NCBI GenBank assembly: GCA_028564675.1
Contig: JAOVVO010000130.1
Coordinates: 87,483 to 151,482 of the forward strand
DNA: 64,000 nucleotides
DNA from: Onchocerca lupi
Lineage: Eukaryota; Nematoda; Chromadorea; Rhabditida; Onchocercidae
Direction: 5' to 3'
Each line of letters begins with the position of its first letter. The first letter of the stretch is position 1. The notes beneath the pieces were generated by a model that did not search any database, was not told the origin of the DNA, and saw nothing but the letters and a program-made list of their open reading frames with translations. Shown one piece after another: positions 1 to 13,200 of the stretch. The position numbers were made by a program, and so were the translations under genes.

Positions 1-600
1 AATGGCATCAAGGTGGATGATGACAGTGATGAGGGCGATCATGGAGAACAACCGAATGGATATATAGTGAATGACTGTGAAATTCATGCAAAGAACGATC
101 AATTAACAACGGATGAACCAGAAGTCATTTTTATCGCAATATCTTCACTATAATAGGAAATCTAAATATTATATAAAATCAAATAATTGTAAACAGAAAC
201 AATTTTCCAAAATATTTGAACAGACTATATATACTATATTAAAGGCAGAAGTAATATACAAAGGCTTTAGGTAATGGATTTAATTTTATTCTTTATTTGC
301 AGGAACTGAAAAAAACCAGTATCAAGCGACGTGGATTACATACTTGTAAATTGTCTCGGAAACGACGTTGCATCAAAAAATCACTTAAAAAGTGCCGTAC
401 CAGTCATCCCAATTTGAAGTTAGTATTTATTATCTAGAAATTTCGTTTCTGTAAGGAAACAGTCAAATTAAGCTGAGAGAGCACTCTTTAGTAATTTCTG
501 TTTTGTTGTTTGGTGTTTGCTATTTGAGATTAATTTTTCATAGCATTTAATTGATTGGTTTGGTCTAAAATCATGCCTTGTTTAAATTTTAATTGCAGCT

Positions 601-646
<46 letters not shown>

Positions 647-1548
647 CCGTAATCTGCATATTTCTTCAGCAGTCAAACCGAAGGTATTGATGTTGAAGAT
701 AGTGTACTAAGTGAAGGTGATCAACCTATAACAGATGATGACAAGGATTTCGAGAATGGACGTTCCTTGGATACTGTTAGTATTGATTTTATCGAATCTC
801 CTAAGATGTAGCATTTTTTTCATTTTAATTTACTTTTTATTCATCATGATCATTCTAAAAAACAAGTCATTTCTGACGTAATGGATTTGTCACTAGTGAA
901 AATCTTCATGAATGGAAATCTTAAATGTTAGCATATAATGTAACCATATAATTCCATGAATTTCTGCTGATTGATAAGAGAAAGAGAATGTTTTGTAAAG
1001 ATAGGTTCGTTCCAAAGAGCATCCTTTTAACAGTAAGATAGCAGAAAAGTTAATGTCATGTCTTTGCTGCTAGCATTTTTTTGCTGTACCTTGCAATGGA
1101 CTGAATTGTTCCAAATCCAGGATTATTTCATTTCAGAGCAATTCAAGTTCAAACCGTGAAACGGGTACTATTAAAAATGGTAGGAATCTTAAAATCGATC
1201 TCAATAAACTCGATGGAATGGTCCAAATGGTGAGTTTTCAGTAAATGGAGTAATTGAGTATGTTTTTTGGAAAAAAATATTTTTAAAATGCTGACCATTC
1301 AAGTTTCTTAAGAGGTTTCTTTTTGTACTACATTAAATCTTCTTGTTTCGATCCATTTCTTTAGTACATTATATCATAAGAAATCAATTTAGGCTGTAAA
1401 TAAAAGTCGCGGTTGGCCATTGGTGGATTTGGAACTTTTTGCTGCCAGAATTTCGGAGATTATTGAGAAATTCCGTGATAAATGGGACCGAACACAATTG
1501 CCACATGAAATTGATGGAATGATCCGTAACTGGAAGTCTTCTCATTAG
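1..1548 (+). CDS. 3' end of an unrecognised, probably nuclear protein (partial)
   Basis: Five exons join in frame: 1-123, 303-418, 670-775, 1137-1229 and 1393-1548, ending in TAG. The 5' part lies outside the window. The visible 197 residues have three parts. The first is an acidic stretch (VDDDSDEGD near the start). The second is a strongly basic, Cys-containing segment (IKRRG, SRKRR, KKSLKK) that looks like a bipartite nuclear localisation or nucleic-acid-binding signal. The third is another acidic stretch followed by a helical C-terminus with the motif SRGWPLVDLELFAARI and a closing IDGMIRNW. The acid/base pattern suggests a chromatin- or RNA-associated factor, but I do not recognise the family. 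The first donor (GTCATT) is weak, so the first exon boundary is the least certain. A run of 37 T sits about 30 bases upstream of the third exon and may serve as its polypyrimidine tract. Confidence 0.6.
603..639 (+). repeat. Poly-T run of 37
   Basis: An uninterrupted run of 37 T inside the intron before the exon starting at 670. It is on the transcribed sense strand and about 30 bases upstream of the acceptor. Confidence 0.95.
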
Positions 1549-4050
1549 CTCTTTCATCAGTTTATTTTTCTCATATGTACGAATAATGAATTGTATTTAC
1601 CTGTTTAGATGATTGTATCCAGATTTAGCTGAAATTTTTGTCGGAGTAGCAAGTTGCGAACTTTTTTAATCCCATATGCACATTATGTCTTCATGTGGAT
1701 ATATATGTGTGCACTTATTTCCTTACACGCATCACTTAAATCTGGAGTCTCCCTTTTTTCAAACAAAAATAATAGGCTTCTGTTCTAATTGGGAGATAGC
1801 TGAAGTGAAATTTTTATCCAATCTGGAATTTTTTGTTTTAAACGACAAAAATCTCAGATTATTATAACAAAAATTGGCCTGACGAAGCCAATTGACCCAC
1901 CAGAGATAGTAATTTTTGTCATAAATCCTTGGTTGTTTTTAAGAAATTTGAAGGATTAGTTTTCGTGAAATAGATGCATTCCTTCTGCAAAATTTTCTTG
2001 TTTTCATTTTCTAGTTTTAATTTTCTGTTTCATTATTTTCTTTGTCCTTTTTCTGGTGAACGTCGACTCGGTTATTTTCTTCTTTGTTTGTCTTTTGTTT
2101 AACTTTGTTTTAGACAGCAGGACGGTTGCTTTTTTTGATTCGCAGTGGCATTTGCACCATTGGAACCAGAGCAGATGAATTCTGGATCAATATGTTATTA
2201 TCCTATTGTCTTATTGCTTTACAACCCCAGTTGTGCTGTAGTAGAGTCTAATTTCTGTTAAATTTAATTCCTGCAGAATCGTTAGAATTTACTAACTAAG
2301 AAGCATGAACTTAGGTTTGAGACTTACTCTAAAAAAAAAGCACTGAAAATCCAATACCAGTTTTTGTTCGATGGATAATCCCTTGAGCCATTTGAACAAT
2401 CCTGGATAAGTGCGAAATATAACGATCAATTTAGAATACTTTTTAGAGAGACTATTATGTACTATTAAATCGTCCGATCAGAATATTGGCCGATATTTAC
2501 GTTTTCATGTTTTTACTTAAAGCAGCTTCTCAATGACGTCAGCATTCTATTTGTATATTTTGTCCCATGTTGTCGTTACCTTCCAAAGTTCTTTCAATAT
2601 CGCATTACCGTTATAATACATACAAGGCATGGAACTTTTTAGCCCGGAGAAACGATATGTTCAAAACGAGCTAGATCTCAGAATTCATTTCATGCCTTTC
2701 ATCTTTTCAGTATGTATCAAAAATTCCACCTCCACACCTCATTTTATATGTGTAGAATCGTCTCTAACTTACTGCACATGGTGTGTAGCCGTACTACTAC
2801 TCAGTTGTAATGTCGAATGTATTACAGATCACGGACGGAATATCTACTTGACTTCCTAGGCATCTATTACCCATGAATTTTAGACTTAACTTTAGGAGGG
2901 GGGATGTTGTACTTATTCTTAAATTGGAATTCATTCAAAATAATACACGCCTGCCCTTCCGGCAACACTATCCATTACGATTCCGTCTACTGCCCATATC
3001 ATACCTACCTCTCATTTGATCGTGATCAGACTCCTTTCACATCCTTACATTACTGCCGTTTTCTGCACCCCATATAAATTGTATTCCTATGCTCATATCC
3101 ATACATAGAACTAGCTTTCAGAAGTGAAATAGTCCTTCATTTTTGTCTTTTATTCCTTTATCCTTTCATATTGTAATGAACAGCTCTGCCCTAGATTTTC
3201 TGACTGCAATTTGTCATGATGTTAAAATTACATACTGCATATTAAATTTTTTTTTTTTCTGTTCACTTACGGTACATGGTAAAATATTGAGTGGAAAAGC
3301 CGAAGTCCTTGAAGTATATTAAGAGGTTTTCTCAGATTATTAGGAACATTAGGAGTTAGAATTAAGAATCCATAGCCCATAGCGTGTATGATTTTCAATT
3401 GAAAAAAAAAATTATAATGCAAGATAGATACGGGAAATATATATCGACAGTCTTTATATGCAAGTGCAACTGTAATTCGAGTCGTATGGAATATCAAAAA
3501 AGTTGAAGAGTTTCCCGAATTTTTTCGAAATGAATGTTATACCTCATAAAAATATCAAACTCAAAGCACTTGGCTTTCTCGAAATAACTGTTTCCCTTCT
3601 GGACCGATCCCAGAAAAGACCCACCTCTTTTTGGGACCATTTCTCTGCGTATGAACCTACTTTTTACTTCTGAGGATCGCGATCAAGTTCAGCTACATAC
3701 AATGACGGTCGTGAGGTCATATCTACAAGCTTTACGAAGTTACTGAATTGCACATTATGGAATGAAAGCTAGAAATAACGAAAATCCCAATAATCACGAA
3801 TAATAATTGCTCATATTGATAACGAACTGAATCGAATCGAAAGTAATTACCAGTATTCGTACCAAGGATAAAAAGAAAGCTTACTAGGATAGCAATGTAG
3901 TTAAATAATGAAACTTATTATAGCTATCTGATAGAGCATTTTAATCAAAAATTATTGGAAAAAAAATGTCAAATTATTTGACATGCAACAATGCACTAAA
4001 TCACATGGAACACTGAATGATCGGTGAATTCAATAGAAGGATGAAAATCA
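1549..4050. other. Intergenic region between two convergent genes
   Basis: This holds the 3' flank of the plus-strand gene ending at 1548 and of the minus-strand WASHC2 gene ending at 4051. Short open frames occur (for example 2629-2859), but none has plausible splice sites, domain-like composition or a recognisable product. I see no RNA gene or mobile element. Confidence 0.6.
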
Positions 4051-7000
4051 TCAGCTGAAAAGATCACCATCAGAATCATCACCAAAAATGTCTACCCTTT
4101 TCGGTTTCGAAGTACTTAATTTTCTCCTCGGAACAATGGTTTCTTCTTTTTCCAGAACTGGCTCGTCCTTTTTTGGAATGATTGTTTCATGAATCACTTT
4201 CTCCAAAATAGCTTCTTTATTTCTAGTAGATTCCTGTCCCTGTTTCTTTACCGAAATGCTGCTAGCGAAAATATCTTCATCATCTGAGTCAAACAAATTC
4301 TTCAACTTAAAATCAAATTTAGGAGCCTGAGTTCGGCTTTCCGATGTGATTGAAGGATGCTCTCTAGACGATGGCAATGACTGTATGTTCTCGTTTCTGA
4401 CTTGTGACTTCGAAACAGGTGCACTAGTTTTAGACTTATTCGAAAAAGTGGAAAAAATATCATCATCGGAATCAGAAGAAAATATGGAGCTGATGTCGTT
4501 TCTCTGCTTTACATTGTTTACATTATCAGTAATGCGCTTCGCAAGATCGATTCTTAGCTGACTATCTTGTCGTTCCTTATGTATTTCAACTTTTTCTCCA
4601 ATAATTGAATTATTTTCTGCACTTGCACTCATAATTACGGAAGTAGAAATCGATTTCACTTCATCGTTATCATCCCTTTTATTAGAATGTTGCAATAAGT
4701 GTGATGGTGAGCGTCTCGGCGGTCCTTTGGCTCGCAGCTGAAAACAACGATGAATTTACCTATAATTATTAACTAGAAAGACCTTTATTTAACATCGGAA
4801 TGGTTGTTTTAACCCATCTGATTATACCTTTGCAAGGGAAGGTAAAACAGCGCTAGTTTCATCTTTCTTTGTCCTTTCTTCTGCAATTTCTTTCCCTTGA
4901 CGCTTTTCTATGCCGTTGATTGCATTTGACATAATCTTATTTGAAAGTATGCTATCTAGTTTATTCCGGAATGTACTCGAAGTCTCGGCATCATTTGCAA
5001 AGATATCATCCGTAGTTTTCAAAGGATTTTTCTGAAAATATTCGACGATATCAATTATTTCATTATTCAGTTGACACTTCTTTCGATGACGGATTTTCTC
5101 TTACTATCTATTAAATTTCCACTATATTGAGATGTATATGTGGTGATATCTGAAAAGTCTCGTCAGTATCTGCACTTAAATTAATGCAAATTAAAAAAAC
5201 ACAATCTGCATCAATATTCTACTTCTTTTTTCAATATAACACAATTTATTTAATCGCAAATGCTTACTGGTCTCGATACACCAGCATCTGGACTATGCAT
5301 ATCCATATCCGTTTGCAAGTCATTCTTCTCTCGTTCAGAGATTGAAATGATTTGAGAACCATTTGAATAAGTAGAAATATGGCGCTTTGCTTTCACACTC
5401 TATAAAATCCAGAAAATATTAAATCTGCATAATGTTACACACATTTCTAGGAAATTTTTGTCATTTTATTACAAAAATAACAAACCGTATTTTTCAGGTC
5501 ACTGAAAAGATCTTCCTCATCGGAGCTGTTGTCGATGAACAATTTACCCATAGCGTTTGATGAGCCCTCCAAAAAAAAGAAACGATTATGTAGAAGTGGC
5601 TAACATTGGTAAATAAAATATTCTGAGGCGTGATAAGTAACTACACAAAGTTTTCTCTTACTACCAATAAATGAAGAGATAAAATGTTTTAATGCAATAT
5701 ACTTCACTGATTTGCCTCTTTGCTTGATCTTTCATAGCACCAACAGGTAATATTCTTTTAATTGGTACTTCAGATTCTGGAAGTCTCGCAGATATTTCCA
5801 GATCCGAAGATCTATGGGATATTTCAGGGTCGGGACGCTCTACAGATACTGCAGAATCTTGAGACGTTATAGCTACTTCAGAGTCTGAAATACAAAATTA
5901 CGCAAATCTAAATTTCTCAATAAGTAAAAAGTAGCAAAAATATCGAATATAATTAAACTGAAGAAGAATTTACAAACAAAACATACACCGTCGAAATTCC
6001 TCATTCCTTGACAAATCAAATATGGAATCTACTGTGTTTTCAACTTCTTTTTCTTTCAGCAAAGATGCCTGCGAACTAGACGTAGCAACTACTTCCTAAA
6101 TAAATAAAAATTTTCTTATTAAAACTTTTGTATGATGCATCAATCTGACTTTAAGGAATACATGTAACTTCCATCTTTCACTGGACGGAGAAAAATGTGC
6201 AAGTTTATGAACATTCTGAACCTTACTACAAAGTTTATGAACATTCTAAAATTAGGATGAAATACCTGAGGCGTGGAGATCTCGCTATAATATTCATTTG
6301 GAAAGGTATCAATCTTCGTCTCAACATTTTTGGTATTTGACGTTGCTCGGTTTGATATTATACATGCTAGTTTTCCATCTCTACAGAGATTGTTTAAATG
6401 AAGTATAAAATTTATACGAATGGAATATATGCACGTCTATTTAATTAAACTGATTTTGCTATTGCTTACAGATTGAATAACAGCACAGGTTTAAGCTTAA
6501 CATTTCGATATAGTAATCGATACAGTAATCCTAAAAAAGTTATTAAAATTGAATTTAATACAACATAGAAGCAACGTATGAATTATTTTTTCGTCAAATT
6601 ACTTACAATACATCCATGTGAGCTGGATCTCTGCACTCCGTCATTCTCGGTTGGGTAAAAGGAGGCAAACTGATAACAACTTCCTCAGTTACCTTAAATT
6701 TACGATATTTTACATATCACATCAAATAAGGTGCAGTACCAATAATGCACAAGACTAGATATTATAAGATGGAAATTAATGAATATAGTTAATGTAAAAA
6801 ATTATAACAATAAAGCTGAAACCTTCGCTGTTTCCGCGCATTTCTTCGAAGAAATCGCACATGATGAAGAATTCCAGTCTGAACTACCAATTAGAAATGG
6901 TAATGGTCGTGAAAGATTTTCATCCTGAAAGACGATAATATTTTGCATGAAAGCAACTTACTGACTATATAAATTTCAACATCTTTTTCTGATTCCAATA

Positions 7001-8301
7001 CACTTCTATCAAATATTGCAGAAAAACTGGAGCAAAAAAACTGAAAGTGAATTTGGTATTACTCCACAATTTCTAACTGAAACTTAATGTGAGAGATAAT
7101 GATGAAATGCAAAATTTCGTTCTATTAAAAGAAATTAAGCAAAGATGCACATATGGTTCGAAGACTGGTTCAGGCATACAAATTGGATCGTCATCTTCAT
7201 CCAGATCCTCGGGACGTATATCAATTCGCTTGAAACGTGTTCGCATTAACTCCAATCCCATTGAAACCGCTTGACGTAAGTTATCAATTGTTTCCGTTTG
7301 TTTATTTGGGATTACCTGAATTTGTTATAAATAAAAAAATTTACTATCAAAAATTGGGTGAAACATCTTAAAACAACGAAAAAGAAATTAAATTACATGC
7401 TAACCGTCTGGGAATTCAAAGCTGGATTAGCGCACACTGATGTATCATCTCCCACACGCTGAAATAGGCCACTGGGTACTACAAATGACGACAATATGAT
7501 CTTGTTTCTTCAACAGTTTAATGAGAGATGAATCACTTCTCTTCTGTGCTATTCTTAACAAACTATTCAGTCCAATTCAAAAGAAGAATTCAAAGTTTAT
7601 AGAGAATTACGAATAAATCTTCCATTTCTTTCTGCTACATGTACTGAATAACAATAAAAAAGAAAAAACCATGCTTCGAATGAAAAACCCCGCATTTCCA
7701 GAAAAGGTGTGAATGATATTAGGTTCAAATCTGTAAAGGCGACAAACAGATACATATTCGCATAAATAAACTAACACTTTCAATGAACTGATCTGCTGCA
7801 AATAAGGACAATCGATTGTTAAGATTCGAAACCTGTACACATGCATTAGCAATCCTCAAAGAATTTTCCTGAATTGCATCCGAAATATTACTGACCTCTG
7901 AGGTTATTGAAGAGTTGATTTCCTCTAACACATCGCAAAGCTGAAGAAAATAAACCTAGTCAATAATGCATGTCTTTACAAATAAAACAATGATTCATAA
8001 TTCAAATTATACGCAATACTTATTGGATCTGCAATCTTATTCCTGTAGTAAATATTACTCATCCAATAAGATGAACAAAAGCCTGAGTTATTCAGGCTGA
8101 AAGCACCGACTCATAAAGACTGCAAGTAGCAAACGAAGCAAGATTTCCTGCCTTTTCTTGTGCAAATCATATCGCTTGATTCATCTTGAAAATTAATCTT
8201 CCAGATATTCCGGGGAAAAAATTGCGCCTTACTTGTCGATCTTCTGCTAGCGACCAATTACTTTTCTTATCCCGTAATGCTTGCAAATTATTAGGCAACA
8301 T
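4051..8301 (-). CDS. WASHC2: WASH complex subunit 2 (FAM21) homologue
   Basis: Thirteen exons (complement): 8233-8301, 7776-7940, 7405-7458, 7151-7315, 6823-6924, 6607-6692, 6266-6380, 5987-6095, 5703-5884, 5486-5566, 5268-5399, 4828-5031, 4051-4737. They encode 716 residues. FAM21 tethers the Arp2/3-activating WASH complex to retromer on endosomes. The N-terminal head keeps family signatures in order: NWSLAED (residues 15-21), a helical repeat ending QFIES/RV (about 74-80), LRQAVSMGLELM (about 109-120) and SRPLPFLIG (about 156-164). The tail is disordered, with LFa motifs (Leu/Ile-Phe near acidic clusters): about 358-371, several in the last 228 residues, and DDSDGDLFS as the final nine residues. 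An RAKGPPRRSPS stretch (from about 490) resembles a capping-protein-interaction motif. At 716 residues it is about half the human length (about 1340), with far fewer LFa repeats. The start at 8301 is chosen because WSLAED follows in frame; an upstream exon cannot be excluded. Confidence 0.85.
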
Positions 8302-10209
8302 TTCTTCATAAATTCACACCAAATGATTTCTTCAAACTGTTTTTGAAGTATATTCCATAACCGATAGCATATAAATCAGCTCATTTTGCCGTAATAACGC
8401 TGAATTCTGAAAATTTTGGATAAAAACTTTTCATTTTCACACGAATATCTTCCCAATTATCGGAATTCAGAAAGTCTTTGGTTTAATTTTATAGTTACTT
8501 TCAAGTTTCTTCATCCACATACACTGATGGAAACAACAATATAGGATTCACATCGATTCGAAAACCCGAATAAAGCCTTTGCAAACATTTCTAAGATCCC
8601 AATTGATCCGGAAAATTGAACAGTAACCGAAATCCCTCCTCAGCCTCCATACACCCCCCTCACACATCCTTGGCGACCAGAAAACTCTTCAAAAACTTTT
8701 CTGTCTCATCCAGGTGGTTGGGAAACGATTAGCCAAAAATCAACAATGCCAAAAAATTTGAGGAATCAATCAAAAGTCATCTTTTTCGTACAGTTGTTGA
8801 TTGAGCTTCTCCAAATGGTAATGAATATATTGGATATTGGGATCATGTAGCATGTTTTGTTCCAGAAAACTTGAATATCCCTTTAGATTTCTTGTTTTCA
8901 AAAATTTGAGAACGTTCCTGGATTCAATAAATCATGCCAAAACTTAATTTTGGATGTATGAGAAAACCAATAAGTAGCTTAGAATATTTTCCTTTACATT
9001 TTCCTATAATGATAAGCCACTCCTTCTTCTTCATAATTGTTGAGTTGATTCTAGTATCTGGATAAATTTTCCAATTCGTTAACAATTCCTTGTAATCGTT
9101 GATTTTTGCCATCTCTTCAATTGTATTCTATCTCTTATTCCAGCATTTTATTATTGTTATAATCACATACTTACATGACATGTTTACCCAGGTAATCTCT
9201 TAACGAATGATTGTACTCAATCCCATAATTCTCTTCCTGAACTCTGCTTTTCTCCCATTCATTGTCCCAAATTTCAATTTTGCTAAAGATCATTAATTCC
9301 TTCCCGGAATGTTTGATTTTAATGATACAATCTCGCCGAAAATCATAGCAATTATTATAAAAATATATTTCGGAGTCTTTGAATTAGGTGTGAGACGAGA
9401 TCGTTGAATTGTGTGACGTAATTTCGAGAGGACAATTACTAAGTGCGCTTCTGAATACATGATTTTACATTTCTGTTCATCTAAAAATGGGGAAAAAAGT
9501 AATGGCCAAAAAATAATAGCCTAGTTATTTTAAATCTTTTTAGTATTGAGGGAATGAGAATTATTTATAACCAAAAATAAGAGGAAAACAAATGCCCGAA
9601 TAGTGGGGAATTAGAAAGGCTGCCGAACCCCACTCCTTTCCTTCCTCATACACCTAACCCGGTCCTTTCTTCTCCGTCTCTTTACATTCACTTCTATAAG
9701 CAATTCTTGTATTTTCATGTCATGGAATCTCAATACGAAAGTCAAAATTTTTTTGAAACTTGCAGCGTGAAAATTAGGATTTTCTACGTTAGATTTGCCG
9801 CTTTCAACCCCATAAACAACGCGGAATGATATGAATTTTGATCTGAATAGCTTTTTAGTTTTAATTTCATCTAAACCAGAATTTAAATTTAACCAAGCAC
9901 TTCTAAATCATTTCTCTCGTTAATGGATTTATTTTTTTTTTTTAGATATATATTTGGTTAAAAAAGCCAAACCACGCAACAAACCAACAACCCATCAAAA
10001 AATAATAACCACAAACCTATGTACATAATGCAACAATAATTATATGTTGCAGTAACTACTGATTTGTATAACGTTTATCATTCACAAAATAAAATAAAAC
10101 AAAATACAAAATATATCCATTAGCTAACCATTTATCACAAAATAAAAATAAATATCGACACTGCCAAATAAATATCGAGATTAAGCCAAATATCCAGATT
10201 TAGTATTAT
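8302..10209. other. Intergenic region between WASHC2 and FAAH
   Basis: Both flanking genes are on the minus strand, so this holds the FAAH 3' UTR and the WASHC2 promoter. The only open frame of note (8924-9112, minus) has no homology I can recognise and no matching splice sites. The 1.9 kb gap is much larger than the roughly 100 bases typical of a Caenorhabditis operon. Confidence 0.55.
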
Positions 10210-13200
10210 CTACTTTTTCCACACCTTCTCGACTTCTTTCATTACTGACAAACACCTTTCTTCCTTCAGTGGTAAAGTAACTACTTGCACAGCCACAGGT
10301 AAACCTGCTGAATTACGGGCTGCATTTCTTAACATTTTTAGTGCCAAGTCGTTGCCTGCAAAATTTCTTTAAAAATTTGATTCTAAAAATCTGAAATAAT
10401 CATGAAAGAACTATCTATCGATTATGAAGAAAGCAATACGTAAACAGCACCTGTACGCCAGGAAGCTTCATCTGCTAACAATTTATCATCATCCGGGTTT
10501 ACCGTTCCTGTAGGTACAACTCCAGCTGGGAAATCCAACAAGTTGAACAAACCGGTCGAAAAGGCACAAATTGCAAGACGGTTTGGATAATGGTGCGGTA
10601 TAGCCGGAACTGCAAAAGTAGGATTTCTTTTTTTTTAAGAAAAAGTTTTAAGTGGGAAATCTTATTTCATTTTTTAATTTTTTTCTTCTTTTTTAAACTG
10701 CAAAAGTATAAAAATTAGGAAATTTTAGTTCAAAGTTCTAATAATTTTTTAAAATAGCCACAGAGATTTTATTACAGTTACTGCAGATAATTTACTGTTG
10801 GAAAAACATCACCTGTAAATGCTGGACATATAAGTGCATCCAATTCAAATGTCTTCCATTCTCTCACAAACTATAAAATGAATTATAAAGAATTCCTTAA
10901 ATGAGCTATAAGAGATTTGTTTGACACGAAATAAAACATTTGAACATCTTCTAAGTTATTTACTTTATACGAGTTTGTCGATCAATCCTTGTTTTCAAAA
11001 ATGTTATTCATACTTTTGTAAGAATGACTAGTTTTTTTTTTTTCTTTCTTTTCCTATCGGGACATCAACTCTGCCCTTATTAAACACCATCAAAATACAA
11101 CTGACTTGAAAAATTAAAGAAAAAAAGGACCTTTTCTATATACTCGTCAATCATTCTTTGTGTAATTCGCAATTCTTTAAGACTTTTAACGAATGAACCA
11201 CAGGATATTGATAATGGAGTACTAATGAATGACAGAATGTAACTGATAATTTTACACATAAAATCTGGTAACTGTAATTAAAGATCTGGTTACATAGCGC
11301 TTAAATGAAAGCATTTAAGGAAGTATACGGTTTATTTTTAGGTAAGCAAAATAAATGCTATTAAGCCGGAAGTTTTTTGTAATACTTTTTAGATCACAGT
11401 CCCATACTGGTCCAATTTCATAGCATATCGACAATCTCAAAAGAAAAAAAAAAAAAAAAAGAAAAAAAATCAAACCTTAAGAAAGAAAATGAAAGCACGA
11501 AAGGATGGGGGCATTATTTCATTGGAATACAACTGTAACAATTCTTCCCTACCATTTGGCATAACGCTACGAAAAAATAGTGAAGCAGCTTTTTCCGGTT
11601 CAGGTAATTGGAACAATACCATTTCATGTCCAGCTGTTTTCAATTTTTCAACCGTCTGCACAACAACTCTCGAACACCTGAAAGAAAAAGTGGATTATCC
11701 CCTTTTTAAATGCAAAAAATTCTGAAGGATGAATCATCATTAAGTAAAAGTTTGACTTTGATACATAACCGTATTGTTGAAAAAGTAACTTACGCTGGAA
11801 CAGGCTTCAGAAAACCATCCTCAACAAAATAACCAATACGAAGACGTTGACTGCTTGCAACAGTCAGCTTGTTTTCATCCAGAGGAAAAAGTGGCTGATG
11901 ACGAACCAATTCATGATATTCTACTGATTTTAGCAGAATTTTAAGTAAGAAAATTTGTTCATCGACAGTTTTGGTGAAGAAACCGTAACTCAGTGATAGA
12001 CGATTCTTGCCGAAAAACCCACTCCGCACATATTTCACCTTTAGACGTCCTAAATAAGATATAAGAAGAAAGGCTATTTCTGGAATAACAGCAAATATTT
12101 CAACCACACATAATGTTGGATTAATAAAAACAAAGCAATGGTACCTTCTGTTGGTTTCAAGGTGACAGCACCGCAAAAACTTGCCGGAATTCTCAAACTT
12201 CCAGCTAAATCACTTCCAATCCCAAATGCACTTCCACCAGCAATAAACAGTGCACATTCTCCTCCGGATGAACCCCCCGGTGTTCTTCAATGAACTCATG
12301 TAAAACATAACTAAAGCATTCCATTAAATCAAAGGCTACAAAAAAATATGGGAAAAAAAATCAAATATGATGCCTGCGAAACTTTGTCTTTTAGTAGCCG
12401 AAAATTGGTTATAAAATACTGGAGTTGCCGAAGATCTATCAAAACTTATTTAGTCATTCATATCTGATGCTATTTTCGGTGATCAAATAATTATAGCTGG
12501 GAATTAACTATAAGCTATATGCTAACTAACACAGTCGCATGTCCATCTGATGCATCCAATATTCAGCCTCTACATACTTGACTTGAAATAGTAATAAATA
12601 GAGTCAAACATAATTACTTCGTACAAAAAAAAAAAATAACTTTTACTTATCTACTTTAGCACTGAGTAGAAAGTTTTGAAATAATACAACAACGGAAGCT
12701 CTCTATCTTATGAATATAACTTTCGTTAGTTGCCTAAAATAACCCATTTTCTTATATGAATGGATAATGGAGACCCTGTATTTTAATAACAATATATACC
12801 TGGAATTCAAATGTGGATTCGAAGTTACTCCATACAAACTACTGCAACAAGTGAAACTCAACAATCCTTGTGGAATGGTTGTTATAACAAATGGTATTGC
12901 ACCTTGTGATCGCAAAAAAGTAACCAGAGTGCAATCATCTTCCACTGGTTTTTGTAAAAACTTTGCAAGTCCAGCAGTGCAATCATAACCTTTCACCTGA
13001 AAGGATGGAGAATAACTAAATTCCAAACGTACATTTAATTATAATGGAGAATAGTATAAAGTATTAAACTTACGTTAAAGTTCCCTTTCACGCTAAATGG
13101 CATACCAAAAAGCGGAGGTTTCCCAGAAACGTTATTCCATTTTGCATCCAAATTTTGCGCCTGTTCGAACGATTCATACAGAAAATCGACGATACAATTA

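Noticed and set aside
8924..9112. 62-codon minus-strand frame upstream of WASHC2
   Set aside because: No family features of the FAM21 N-terminus and no splice path to the exon at 8233-8301.
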